A stretch of 64,000 nt of DNA from Verrucomicrobiota bacterium (GCA_003152315.1 PLZV01000043.1:62001-126000); one strand, 5' to 3'. Positions 35,613-44,064 are shown, counted from the first letter of the stretch. A program made the numbers and translations. Notes: a model not told the origin generated them from the letters alone.

Positions 35613-36295
35613 GCACCCACTTCCACGCGCTCAATGTTACTCGCTTTGTCAACGGCTGGCGAATTCACGTCACGCGACACCGCGTAAAATTCCATTTCTT
35701 CTGGCGGATACTGCTTCAGTAGCGGCAATAATTTTTCGGGATCTTGTATGTCTGGATTGAGCCACGCGGCCTCAGCATCAGGCGTGAGGATGACTGGCAT
35801 TCGTTCGTGGATTGGTTTCAACAACTCACTGGCTTCCGTAGTGATAATCGTACAACTCAAAACCTCTTCGCCTTCGGGTGACTTCCAGTGTTCCCACAAG
35901 CCAGCGAACCCGAACGGCTCGCGATTCTTGAGAACGACACGGAGAGGTTGTTTCACCTTTCCCAGTTTCTGCCATTCATAAAAACCGTCAGCAGGGATAA
36001 GGCAACGGCGTTTCTTCAACGCGTCCCGAAAAGCAGGCCTCTCAGCCAAGGTCTCAGCGCGAGCATTTATCATCCGATTGCCAATGCTGGCGTCTTTCGC
36101 CCAGGAAGGTATCAGGCCCCAGCGCATTTGCTTCATATACCGCTTACCGTCATCACCGACCACGATCACCGCTTGCGTTGGCGCGAAATTATACCGAGGC
36201 AGCGCACAGGTGGCCCATTCATCGACGGGCATCGGTGCGCCGAAACGATCGGCCACTTTCTTCATGTCAGCAGTTAGCGTATAACGCCCGCACAT
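35609..36295 (-). CDS. yedK: SRAP/YedK-family abasic-site-processing protein
   Basis: A 228-residue SRAP-domain protein (YedK/HMCES). The catalytic Cys2 follows the initiator Met in MCGRYTLTAD and forms a thiazolidine crosslink with abasic sites in single-stranded DNA. Other conserved positions are present: NAPP-like NFAPTQ, WGLIPSWAKD, NARAETL, PADGFYEW with the catalytic Glu and HERMPVIL with the catalytic His. On a mobile element it may protect single-stranded DNA during transfer or replication. It heads a three-gene run with 4-bp overlaps. Confidence 0.92.
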   Translation of the reverse strand: MCGRYTLTADMKKVADRFGAPMPVDEWATCALPRYNFAPTQAVIVVGDDGKRYMKQMRWGLIPSWAKDASIGNRMINARAETLAERPAFRDALKKRRCLIPADGFYEWQKLGKVKQPLRVVLKNREPFGFAGLWEHWKSPEGEEVLSCTIITTEASELLKPIHERMPVILTPDAEAAWLNPDIQDPEKLLPLLKQYPPEEMEFYAVSRDVNSPAVDKASNIERVEVGA

Positions 36296-36380
36296 ATTCC
36301 GGTAGTGTCTTAATTTGAAATTCGTGACAAGTCAAACTGCATGGCTTGACTCCTTCATAGCGGCGGCGTACATCACAAGC

Positions 36381-36665
36381 ATGTCGCTTTTTTACACAGA
36401 ATGGTGCGACAAGCACGGCTTCGACTACGCCGATCCAGACGCTCGTATCGGCTGGAAGAGGTACAGCCAAGAAGAAATGCGGCGACCGCAGCCCAAGCCA
36501 ACCCCCTACCTCAGCGGCCAAATCACAAGAACGTGGATGGACGACCGCGCCGACGAACTGCGCCGTCGTTCCTATCAGCGGCTGTATCGGATCATCTGGC
36601 CGACTCAGCCGCTTAAAATCGTCCGTTTTTCCGTTGCTTCGCAGCCGTCTCAACCGACTCTATGA
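36381..36665 (+). CDS. Possible 94-residue protein of unknown function
   Basis: From the ATG at 36381 the product begins SLFYTEWCDKHGFDYADPDA and is rich in Arg, Tyr and Trp. Its last 20 residues are encoded by the 50-bp dispersed repeat at 36596-36645, so the end may be repeat-derived. No ribosome-binding site stands out. Confidence 0.3.
   Translation: MSLFYTEWCDKHGFDYADPDARIGWKRYSQEEMRRPQPKPTPYLSGQITRTWMDDRADELRRRSYQRLYRIIWPTQPLKIVRFSVASQPSQPTL
36596..36645 (+). repeat. 50-bp dispersed direct repeat, copy 1
   Basis: It matches 38180-38229 with about five differences, including a shared block TCCGTTGCTTCGCAGC. The two copies bracket the three-gene operon 36908-38144. Confidence 0.75.
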
Positions 36666-36907
36666 CCGCCTCATGGCGGTATTCTGTAAATTCACCGTTT
36701 ACGTGTTAAAATCGGTGCACTTTCCTGCCACCAATGCTCTCCGCCAAGCGAAAATCAGACGGGCAACATGAGCCCTACGGTAACTATTACTACGCCCAAA
36801 TCGAGGTGCAGACCAAGATTCGTAGGCGCTCCGTCCCGGCTTGACGGACGGCATTATTGGAGGATGATTGGTGGCATGAGCAAAACCCGCCAAGAAAGGG
36901 CACACGC

Positions 36908-37147
36908 ATGGAAATCGAATTTAACAATCTCCAAGAGATAATTAATACTGCCGAAGCAAAAAACACAGACCTCCAGTTTGTGAAGACGCCTGCATCAATT
37001 GAAGATCTCCTTCTCGTATGGTCAGGTATGAAATTTCTCGCTAAAGAGATTCAAAAGATGCAACCGGTAAACGCTGACAAAGGTAGCGAGAATAAAGCGA
37101 AGCTTCAACCGCCGGCGCCTTCTCAGAATCAACCTCCACCGAAATGA
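36908..37147 (+). CDS. 79-residue acidic/Pro-rich protein, first gene of a three-gene operon
   Basis: From the ATG at 36908 (AAAGGG upstream) the protein is helical (FNNLQEIINTAEAKNTDLQF, then IEDLLLVWSGMKFLAKEIQK) and ends in a Pro/Gln-rich tail. It overlaps the next start by 4 bp (ATGA). No family is recognised. Confidence 0.55.
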   Translation: MEIEFNNLQEIINTAEAKNTDLQFVKTPASIEDLLLVWSGMKFLAKEIQKMQPVNADKGSENKAKLQPPAPSQNQPPPK

Positions 37148-37656
37148 AACGCTTTGACCAACCGCTCGGCGCAGACGACGAAGCTCCTCGTGTATTTTGG
37201 GAATTCCGACCAGAGCAAATCGAGCAAAATGACTTCAGAGAATTCCTTGCTCGATTCGGCCAGGCAGAGAAAGCCGATTTGCCCCGAAATAGCCAGGGCA
37301 GTTTCCATATCGCTGTTGCCGGATACGACGACGATCCTCGTGAGATTCCGGAAATTCTGGAGATTCGGGCGTTCTACAAAAAGTTTTACGAGGAGTGGCC
37401 ACATTGGCTCTTTTTTATCGAGCCGGAAAATCTACGGATAATGACTTTCTGTATTCTCAAAACCTTCACCTGCGTCCGGGACGAGAAAAAGAAACACGTT
37501 GTCCTTGGTTTCGAGGATACAGAGATGGAAGCGTTTATTGAAGAACAGACGTCCGATTTTATGCTCCTGTGCGATCATTCGGGGATAGAGAGTATCGAGG
37601 CGACGGAATTGCTTGAGAAAGCCAAGCGTCGGTTGCTGCCAAAGCGTACCTCGTGA
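37144..37656 (+). CDS. 170-residue cytoplasmic protein of unknown function
   Basis: A soluble acidic protein (PRVFWEFRPEQIEQNDFREF, later EEWPHWLFFIEPENLRIM and VLGFEDTEMEAFIEEQTSDF). It is the middle gene of a run with 4-bp overlaps on both sides. The three genes would be made in fixed ratio and probably act together. I do not recognise a domain. Confidence 0.65.
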   Translation: MKRFDQPLGADDEAPRVFWEFRPEQIEQNDFREFLARFGQAEKADLPRNSQGSFHIAVAGYDDDPREIPEILEIRAFYKKFYEEWPHWLFFIEPENLRIMTFCILKTFTCVRDEKKKHVVLGFEDTEMEAFIEEQTSDFMLLCDHSGIESIEATELLEKAKRRLLPKRTS

Positions 37657-38144
37657 CGGACAAACCGAAAACAGGTTGGGAAAAGTATCAGCATGGTCTT
37701 TCTATTTTTACAACGCTCGTCGGTATCGCAGGAATTATCTACGCCTTCACAACGTTCATCGACTACCGGATTAAGACCGTCGTTCAGGATGAGAACTATG
37801 TCCGGCGGATCGCTGCGGAAGTTCGACCCTCGGTGATTTTCAACGGTAACGGCGTTATCCTTGTCGACCAGGGAGCGATGCGCTATTTGAACGCCGTGAA
37901 GATTTTGGATTATCAACCTGAACAACCGTGGACGAACGTTCCCCTCAGAATTCTAGTTAGCCCGAAACAGTTTCTCTCATTTGCTCCCTTGCTGACGCCA
38001 CTAGACCCGACCGTTAGCGGTTCGGATGTCGAGCGCACGAATCAATTCGATTTCGTTTATACGATTGGAACGGGAATGATGTCTACGTGGGTTCCGCCAG
38101 CGCCACCCCCGTTCCCAAAATTTCGGCTTGAGATTTTGCAATAG
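37653..38144 (+). CDS. 163-residue membrane-anchored protein of unknown function
   Basis: It starts with GTG at 37653 inside the previous stop (GTGA). One membrane helix near the N-terminus (IFTTLVGIAGIIYAFTTFI) is followed by a short charged stretch and a strand-rich domain ending PPFPKFRLEILQ. The topology suggests an anchored periplasmic or cytoplasmic domain. It may be the membrane member of the three-gene unit. Confidence 0.65.
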   Translation: MTDKPKTGWEKYQHGLSIFTTLVGIAGIIYAFTTFIDYRIKTVVQDENYVRRIAAEVRPSVIFNGNGVILVDQGAMRYLNAVKILDYQPEQPWTNVPLRILVSPKQFLSFAPLLTPLDPTVSGSDVERTNQFDFVYTIGTGMMSTWVPPAPPPFPKFRLEILQ

Positions 38145-38179
38145 TGCTACGCTTAGACCGTCGCTAGTTTGACAGAGTT

Positions 38180-38229
38180 CTGGCCGAGTCAGCCGCTCAG
38201 AATCGTCCGTCCTTCCGTTGCTTCGCAGC
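38180..38229 (+). repeat. 50-bp dispersed direct repeat, copy 2
   Basis: The partner of 36596-36645, located 36 bp after the three-gene operon. Confidence 0.75.
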
Positions 38230-38307
38230 GTAATAACCGACACCTAGCCGCCTGCGTATAACGCCACTCAGGAAAAAGCGTTTCGCCTGCATTTGGATGC
38301 AAGAGAA

Positions 38308-38331
38308 AGACGCCGAATTGCTTCGGCGTCT
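38308..38331 (-). terminator. Terminator hairpin between convergent genes
   Basis: A 10-bp perfect stem (38308-38317 with 38322-38331) with a 4-nt loop. On the reverse strand it is followed by TTTCTCTT, so it serves the 38385 gene best. Confidence 0.7.
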
Positions 38332-38384
38332 GCACCCGTTCAGGAAACTTCACTTCTTTTGCTGCGAAAGGATTACCATGATGT

Positions 38385-38645
38385 TCAGTCTACGTCGTGA
38401 TCCGACATCAACGACTCGACTTCGGCGTCACCCTTCTTCTTAAGAACATATGCCGTGTATCCCCAACAACCGATAAGGCCTGCAAAGAAAACCGTCGCAG
38501 CGAGAAACTCGCCCTTAGAGGCCCCTGAGATAAAAAAGACTAGCATTATTGCGAGCCACACAGGAAGAACCACGGCACCCACTAACCGCATTACACGCAA
38601 CTCGGGTGTGAGTCTAAACACCGGCGTTGTAGCTGACTTTTTCAT
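38385..38645 (-). CDS. 86-residue membrane protein, two spans
   Basis: AAGGAG lies 6-8 nt before the ATG. Two helices (VVLPVWLAIMLVFFIS and FLAATVFFAGLIGCWGYTAYVL) form a hairpin with a cytoplasmic acidic tail. The family is unknown. It may be co-transcribed with the membrane protein upstream at 38724. Confidence 0.6.
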   Translation of the reverse strand: MKKSATTPVFRLTPELRVMRLVGAVVLPVWLAIMLVFFISGASKGEFLAATVFFAGLIGCWGYTAYVLKKKGDAEVESLMSDHDVD

Positions 38646-38723
38646 AGCACTCCTTCAATTGTTAAGATGGTTCAAGCCTTTCCAACTAGCTGATCTCGTA
38701 CCATAATAACAACTCCTTGCTTT

Positions 38724-39119
38724 TTACTTATCCCCACTTTCTGCATGCTGCACAATCTTTACCGACTCATCTCGAACTTGCTCTTTTAACCATTTCTTAA
38801 TTTTCCGAAGATCTGATCGAGACAAAAACGGCACCCCAGGCCCCGCAGTAACGGTCTTAGACCGCGGGACCATCATCTCATATACGAAAATAAACACCCA
38901 CATGGCCGATATGGCAAGTACAACAAATCGCCATGACATCACGGTTTCGATCAAGAAATACCATCCGAAAAAGCTCACAAATACAAGGATGGCGAACGTT
39001 ACTTGAAGACTTTGAATCACACACAACTCTCGTTTGTCCCGCTTGATGAGCGTCACATGACTTGCAGTCCTCCGCGCCCAAAGCGCCCCTGTCGCAAGAA
39101 GTAGGGAAAAATAGATCAT
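38724..39119 (-). CDS. 131-residue membrane protein, about three spans
   Basis: It begins MIYFSLLLATGALWARR, then FAILVFVSFFGWYFLIETVM and VVLAISAMWVFIFVYEMMV, followed by a cytoplasmic tail with LRKIKKWLKEQVRDE. The start codon abuts the truncated CoiA-like fragment on the other strand, so this gene or its DNA was placed next to that remnant by rearrangement. The function is unknown. Confidence 0.6.
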   Translation of the reverse strand: MIYFSLLLATGALWARRTASHVTLIKRDKRELCVIQSLQVTFAILVFVSFFGWYFLIETVMSWRFVVLAISAMWVFIFVYEMMVPRSKTVTAGPGVPFLSRSDLRKIKKWLKEQVRDESVKIVQHAESGDK

Positions 39120-39121
39120 GA

Positions 39122-39613
39122 AACCGAGCTTGCCAGCTAGCCGTCGCGATTGAAGTCCAAATCAGTTCGCTCTCTATCGAAACCATCATGCGCCGCACGA
39201 TTGACTACTACCGCAAAGGAATGTGCGTGCTGTGGTTGTTACAGTGGACGCCGAAGCTCGACGCGGCGCGCTACACACCGAAACTTTGGGAAAAATGGAT
39301 TCATGCCGCGTACTACGGTCGCGTGTACTACTGGATTGAAGGACTGACGGTCGTGAGTTACCGTTTCGACCCCGCTTTCAAATCGGTTCCCAAGAAGTCT
39401 TGGTACACCGAAGACGGCGACAAAATCACCGCTGGCGGCTACAGCCAGAGGTTGAAGCGGCATCGAACGGCAGTCCGCGAAAAGACACTCAATCTGGCAA
39501 GAGATTTTGGCCCGAAGCAGCGTTACTGGTGGGAAGGAAACGGCCTCAAAGTTCCCGACGCAAAGCTCTACATGCATCGAGGAGATTATGGGAAAAGCGC
39601 GTCCTTCTCGTGA
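39122..39613 (+). pseudogene. 5'-truncated CoiA-like nuclease-domain protein
   Basis: The frame is open from 39122 after a stop. The first ATG (39188) is internal to a conserved block. The pattern AIEVQISSLSIETIMRRTID, then YRKGMCVLWLLQW, then EKWIHAAYYGRVYYW matches the nuclease segment of competence protein CoiA-like families (E-x-Q-x-S followed by Y...W-LL). The normal N-terminal part that should precede AIEVQ is absent and replaced by an unrelated antisense gene, so this is a remnant. About 164 residues remain, ending in AKLYMHRGDYGKSASFS. Confidence 0.6.
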
Positions 39614-40110
39614 CGAACGTGTTCCTTTAACCGGGCCAATTGAAATTCACACAACGCTTTGAATAGTGGGTACGAAGCCAATGTAAGGCTGCGACTTTGT
39701 GTGTAGTCTCCATGAGAGGTAACAATTCCCTTTCCTTTTCCATTCGCCCAACTGACTTCAGTGCCTTTGGGAATTATCAAAACCTTGTTCTCAGTTTCAT
39801 CACGATGAGCAACGAAGGAGTTCCGCAGAACGATCAGATCCTTGTGCATTTGAAGAAACTTTTTCTCACTGAATTCCGAATACTTCTTCGGAAGCGCAGG
39901 GTACTTGCTACGCCCTATAAACGGACGCGAATAGCAGATGACGGCAGCACAATTAAGAGGTTCCCACATTCGATCTTGGAGAGTCTTGACCTCTTGAATC
40001 ACGTAAGTGATGGCGGCATGAGCCGCCTCAATGTCCTTTCGACCCAGAATTAATCGCTTAAGCGCTCTGTGTCGCGGGTTTGCCGCGTCTAGTTCAATTG
40101 GTCCACTCAT
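39586..40110 (-). CDS. HEPN-like protein with R-N-x4-H motif
   Basis: From the ATG at 40110, 174 residues, mostly helical (RHRALKRLILGRKDIEAAHA, then LNCAAVICYSRPFIG). It contains LRNSFVAHRDE, matching the Arg-Asn-x4-His catalytic motif of HEPN RNases. A strand-rich tail and a basic C-terminus follow. HEPN proteins often act as toxins or abortive-infection nucleases, frequently with a MNT partner. None is adjacent. Assignment rests on one motif and helical content, so a structural match is needed. Confidence 0.5.
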   Translation of the reverse strand: MSGPIELDAANPRHRALKRLILGRKDIEAAHAAITYVIQEVKTLQDRMWEPLNCAAVICYSRPFIGRSKYPALPKKYSEFSEKKFLQMHKDLIVLRNSFVAHRDETENKVLIIPKGTEVSWANGKGKGIVTSHGDYTQSRSLTLASYPLFKALCEFQLARLKEHVRHEKDALFP

Positions 40111-40344
40111 CACCCACCGTCTTTCCGCAATACTTGCCGTCGCCGATACTATAGAACGGTACCGAGAAAAATGCAGCGATCTTCCAGGGTGCCCCCGCCG
40201 CCCCTCTTTGGGCGTTCGCCGCCGCCCTCTTTCCATTATACCGTCCTGTCAAGGCATTCGCCTTGACCAAGGACGGTGCGTCAAGAGTGCGTAACGGCGC
40301 ACGCCCGCACGCACGGTCGAATTATCAACCAACTACAAACGAAC

Positions 40345-40542
40345 ATGACGTACATCGAACAGTTCGAAACGGAGCTTCGGAAGAAATACGACGAAGCTCA
40401 GGACGAAGAAGTCCTCTTTCGTTGGATTTCCGAGAAAGTCCTCGAAAGCTACCGCAACGGTATTACCGCAGGCCAAAAAGGCACGCAGGTGATCCGCAAG
40501 GGACAAAGCCGCAGGCGCGGTTTCCCCTCACAGGCTCAATAG
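40345..40542 (+). CDS. 65-residue small helical protein
   Basis: From ATG 40345: MTYIEQFETELRKKYDEAQD, then VLFRWISEKVLESYRNGITA, then a basic tail GQSRRRGFPSQAQ. Composition and a regular helical pattern support coding. An upstream in-frame ATG at 40276 adds unlike residues. It is followed by a second small helical protein at 40579. The family is unknown. Confidence 0.55.
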   Translation: MTYIEQFETELRKKYDEAQDEEVLFRWISEKVLESYRNGITAGQKGTQVIRKGQSRRRGFPSQAQ

Positions 40543-40578
40543 TCGCGAGCCGAAATTATCAGTTAAGAAATAAATCTT

Positions 40579-40842
40579 ATGTCATTAGACCAGAAAGACC
40601 TCGAACTCATTGAGCGGGTTATTTACAAGAACGGCGACGATGTTGCCGTATCAATGGCTCGCTCGTTTGAGCGCCTTGAGGAGCGGATAGACGCTGCGGA
40701 ATCCCGTCTCTACAGTCGGATTGCGGAGCTAGAGGACAAGGTCGAGGCCAGCCGTCAGGACATTTCCGACGAGCTTGGCTCGATAAAGGCAGATGTGCGT
40801 GAACTGCTTTCTTCGGACGAGGAACTAGTGGGTGAGAAGTAG
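40579..40842 (+). CDS. 87-residue coiled-coil protein
   Basis: An acidic protein with continuous heptad pattern (RSFERLEERIDAAESRLYSR, then IAELEDKVEASRQDISDELG). It is followed by a clear terminator. It probably oligomerises. No domain is recognised. Confidence 0.65.
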   Translation: MSLDQKDLELIERVIYKNGDDVAVSMARSFERLEERIDAAESRLYSRIAELEDKVEASRQDISDELGSIKADVRELLSSDEELVGEK

Positions 40843-40861
40843 CGTCCGCTACTCGGGAGAG

Positions 40862-40881
40862 GCCCCGCCTAAGTGCGGGGC
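40862..40881 (+). terminator. Rho-independent terminator after the coiled-coil gene
   Basis: A 7-bp GC stem (40862-40868 with 40875-40881), a 6-nt loop, then TTTTCTCTT. Confidence 0.85.
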
Positions 40882-41029
40882 TTTTCTCTTGTATGTGCGT
40901 GGAGAGGGGGCGTGCCCCGAGCCCCCCTGCCCCCCTGCCGTCGAACCTCCCCCAGGGGGGTCAAACGCCAGCAACGTGAGTTCTCCTAATATTCTGTAGG
41001 GGATTGCGGTTTTATCTTGGCGTGATCTG

Positions 41030-41512
41030 CTAATTCGAGGCGGGTTTTCCGAAAATGCGTTCGTCAACCAGTCGAGTGGCGGTCTTGTCGATCTCGGCCA
41101 TGATTCTTTTCAGATTGACGAGGTCCTCATACTCTAGCCCCGCCATGAGCAACCCAAACTGGCTCATTTTAATGCGCTGTAATTCTTGGATCTTCATTGC
41201 ACCATTTTTGGTCAATTCTAGCGGTTCGCCGCGTCCCGTTTCTTTCAGAAGGTCAAGTTCTTGTAGGCGCTTTACGATTTGGCCTGCCTGCCCAAAGTGA
41301 ATCCCAAAAATAATGCGCAAGACCTTCTGTGTCACTTGATTAGAAAACTTCGCGACAAGTTTTATCGTCAGAAATTCACGATCGCTTAGACCTTGCCCTG
41401 CTTGTCCAGCGGTCGTCGAGTGCGCGTGCTCATGTAACACTCTGGCCATTGCCCAGCCGTCACCGGTTGTGTCTAACACATCGTTCAATGTTTCGGTGAG
41501 TTTCTTATCCAT
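41030..41512 (-). CDS. MarR-like winged-helix regulator
   Basis: From the ATG at 41512 (13 codons after an earlier ATG), 160 residues. The winged-helix core has LSDREFLTIKLVAKFSNQV, then FGIHFGQAGQIVKRLQELD as recognition helix and LLKETGRGEPLELTKNGAMK as wing. Flanking helices would form the dimer interface as in MarR. It is divergent from the 41681 gene, whose strong promoter lies between them, so it probably controls that promoter or its own. The ligand is unknown. Confidence 0.65.
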   Translation of the reverse strand: MDKKLTETLNDVLDTTGDGWAMARVLHEHAHSTTAGQAGQGLSDREFLTIKLVAKFSNQVTQKVLRIIFGIHFGQAGQIVKRLQELDLLKETGRGEPLELTKNGAMKIQELQRIKMSQFGLLMAGLEYEDLVNLKRIMAEIDKTATRLVDERIFGKPASN

Positions 41513-41596
41513 AGAGTCTGCTCCCCTTGTTTGAAGTAACTGTTTTCCCACTTAACAATACGCCCACTTATACAACAATCAAATTTTGACCGCTGC

Positions 41597-41625
41597 TTGA
41601 CTACCAAAACAACTCAGTTTATAAT
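41597..41625 (+). promoter_or_regulatory. Strong sigma-70-like promoter
   Basis: TTGACT (41597-41602), a 17-bp spacer and TATAAT (41620-41625), 55 bp before the ATG at 41681 in the divergent gap next to the MarR-like gene. Confidence 0.8.
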
Positions 41626-41680
41626 GTAGCCGAAGGCGTTAGTACAACAACTATGTGGTCAAACAAGCGGAGGCTATCAG

Positions 41681-42010
41681 ATGAAACGGACTGGTGGCGT
41701 ACAAAAGGAAAGGCCCCTACCCAGTGACGTGGGTAGAGGCCAGACGAAGAGCCGAACGGATATTCAGAACTCCAGCGTCTCCCCCCATTATAAATATCTG
41801 GGCGAAAAACGCAAGGGCCTTATCCCCAACAGGGGAGTTCGTTTCCTCGGGGATATTTTCCTCTTCCGGAGCGACGGTGGGTACGTAGTCTCGCACGTCG
41901 GTGGCGAGATTTTCCACTCCACAGAAGCGACGGCTCTTGCCGATGTTCTACGAATACATGGCGAGCAAACAGATACGTTCAATCGACGCCTTGCCGGAAT
42001 ATTGAAGTAA
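41681..42010 (+). CDS. 109-residue protein of unknown function
   Basis: GGAGG lies 8 nt before the ATG and a near-consensus promoter lies upstream. The first 45 residues are basic and flexible. The rest looks like a small folded domain (VRFLGDIFLFRSDGGYVVSH, then FHSTEATALADVLRIHGEQT). No family is recognised. It is followed 149 bp later by the first VirD4/HerA-like ATPase and may be under the same promoter. Confidence 0.6.
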   Translation: MKRTGGVQKERPLPSDVGRGQTKSRTDIQNSSVSPHYKYLGEKRKGLIPNRGVRFLGDIFLFRSDGGYVVSHVGGEIFHSTEATALADVLRIHGEQTDTFNRRLAGILK

Positions 42011-42159
42011 GACTTGGACTCGGTTCGGAAATGCTGACAACGGCACCGAAGTATCGAGTATGCTGTTTCGTTTCGACAAATAGAAGGTACTCACTTATGC
42101 TTCGCAAGAGTGTGCCCATCAAACACAGACGTAGGTTGGTGGCAAGGATTTATTAGCTG

Positions 42160-43917
42160 ATGAGCCGTATTCCGGGAAACAAGCTGGAACTTGGCAGCGT
42201 TGACAGCAAGGGCGTCCCCCTCGAAATGACGCCGGAAATGCGGTCAACGCATCTGTACATCTGCGGCGCTACTGGCACTGGCAAATCCAAAATGCTGGAA
42301 AGCCTCATCCGGCAGGACATCAAAAACTGGCACAAGAACAAGTGCGGTATGCTCATTATTGATCCGCACGGCTCGCTCTACGACAGCCTCATTGACTGGA
42401 TTACGTGGAATGAAAAATACCTGAAAGACATTCCACTCGTGCCGATTGATTTGCGCCAGAAAGACTGGACGATTGCCTACAACGTCCTACGCCCGCGCAC
42501 TGTAGCCGACCCCGCCGTTGTTATTAGCAATTTCGTGCAGGCGATGGCATTCGTGTGGGGCGCGGACGGCACTCGCGATACCCCCCTGTTTGCGCGCATC
42601 GGAAAAGAGGTTCTGTGGCCGCTATACGAGAAGGGACAGAGCCTGCTTGAAGCCGAATACATGGTTGACCGCCTTAACAAGCGAATGCGAAGCATCCTCA
42701 CCAAGGGCCTGTCAAAACGTTCAGTCGAACAAAGCTGGGATTACGCGAATGCGCTCTCGCCTCGCGATTTTGACGCCCAAATTTCGAGTACTGTTAATCG
42801 CTTCAATGACTTTCTTCATGCTGAAAAACTGCGTCTCATGTTCGGCCAGACCGTGGCCTCCCTTGATCTCGGTAAGGCGCTCGAAGAAGGACAAATCATC
42901 ATCGCAAATCTTTCGACTGAAGGCGGACGCGCGTCCGAAGAAGATGCGTCACTCTTCGCCACGTTGCTTTTGAGTGACCTATGGACGGCTGCCAAGGAAC
43001 GCGGCAAAGGCACGGAGGAAGCCGATGTTAAGCCGTTCTACGTTTACATCGACGAATTCCAGAACTTCATCACACCGACAATCGCCAAGAATCTCGACCA
43101 AGCACGCGGGTTCGGATTGCACCTGACGCTCGCCAATCAATTTCCCCGCCAGATCCTCCATGCTGGCGCGAACGGCGCCCAAGTGTACGATTCCGTCATG
43201 GCAAACGCCCGAAGCAAAATCGTCTTCAGTCTTGAAGGCACGGAGAATTTGAAGCCGCTCGCCGAATCTTTGTTCATGGGCGTGATGGACCCGGACGAAA
43301 TCAAATTGAAGCTGTATTCCCGCAAGGTGATGGATTACATTGAGGAAGAACGCGTCATTAACAGCAGTAGCGAAAACTGGAGCGAGGGCGTGGGCGATTT
43401 TGCCGGAACAACTGATACAGGAAGTTTCGGCGGTGCAATTGACGGCGGTATCCAACAAGACGCCCAGTTGTGGAATGAATCTAACGCCAATTCGAGCGGC
43501 ACCTCCCGCACAAGCATGAGAGGCGGTGCACGAGGTCAAAGTAAAGTGCCATTTCTCAAACCGGTATTCGGTGAGGAATTGTCGAGTGTTCAATACCGCA
43601 GTCTTGAAGAGCAATTGTTCAGGGCAATGGCAACGCTATTTGATCAGCAGCAACGGCATGGCGTGGCCCGGCTCGTTGGAATGCGTGCGCCAGTCAAGAT
43701 CGTGACGCCAACCGTTGGGCGGTGGCCGACTTCGAAGGAGATGGCCGCTTCCTATTTAGACCGAGTTTATAACAATCTCCCGTGTGCACTGCGAAGGGTG
43801 GACGCGTTCAAGCAGATCGAAAAACGACAACAGGCACTCATCGGAGAATTATCACGGCCCCAGGATGAGCCGACGACGGCGAGAAGACGGATTCGTCGGC
43901 AGGAAGAACCTCGCTGA
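42160..43917 (+). CDS. VirD4/HerA-superfamily DNA-translocating ATPase (first copy)
   Basis: A 585-residue ATPase of the type IV secretion DNA-binding/DUF87 kind. Walker A is GATGTGKS at 36-43, Walker B is FYVYIDEFQNF at 293-303, and the usual IDPHG follows the first strand (residue 67). The C-terminal third includes a Ser/Gly/Asn-rich linker (about 400-460) and a basic Arg tail. No membrane helix precedes the motor domain, unlike classical VirD4, so membrane attachment would need a partner. It could pump element DNA during transfer. A paralogue is encoded at 51160-52425. Confidence 0.85.
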   Translation: MSRIPGNKLELGSVDSKGVPLEMTPEMRSTHLYICGATGTGKSKMLESLIRQDIKNWHKNKCGMLIIDPHGSLYDSLIDWITWNEKYLKDIPLVPIDLRQKDWTIAYNVLRPRTVADPAVVISNFVQAMAFVWGADGTRDTPLFARIGKEVLWPLYEKGQSLLEAEYMVDRLNKRMRSILTKGLSKRSVEQSWDYANALSPRDFDAQISSTVNRFNDFLHAEKLRLMFGQTVASLDLGKALEEGQIIIANLSTEGGRASEEDASLFATLLLSDLWTAAKERGKGTEEADVKPFYVYIDEFQNFITPTIAKNLDQARGFGLHLTLANQFPRQILHAGANGAQVYDSVMANARSKIVFSLEGTENLKPLAESLFMGVMDPDEIKLKLYSRKVMDYIEEERVINSSSENWSEGVGDFAGTTDTGSFGGAIDGGIQQDAQLWNESNANSSGTSRTSMRGGARGQSKVPFLKPVFGEELSSVQYRSLEEQLFRAMATLFDQQQRHGVARLVGMRAPVKIVTPTVGRWPTSKEMAASYLDRVYNNLPCALRRVDAFKQIEKRQQALIGELSRPQDEPTTARRRIRRQEEPR

Positions 43918-43919
43918 TT

Positions 43920-44051
43920 TTGGTTAACCCATGGACAAGAGCCGACTATCGGCGGCAATGGCTGCCGGCGTGGATAGCCCCCGATATTCACAGGCAGGTG
44001 GAATTGCGAAAAGCCAAGCGAGCCGCAGCACCGGATAATCTAGCGGCGTGA
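43920..44051 (+). CDS. Possible 43-residue basic protein
   Basis: A TTG at 43920 directly after the ATPase stop opens NPWTRADYRRQWLPAWIAPD, then a helical basic tail (RQVELRKAKRAAAPDNL). Composition is protein-like but support is limited to the short distance from the ATPase. Confidence 0.3.
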   Translation: MVNPWTRADYRRQWLPAWIAPDIHRQVELRKAKRAAAPDNLAA

Positions 44052-44064
44052 CCCGCCGACAGTC

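Noticed and set aside
40886-41029. C/G-run region after the coiled-coil gene as a replication origin
   Set aside because: It has homopolymer runs but no iterons, no AT-rich unwinding stretch and no initiator gene next to it.
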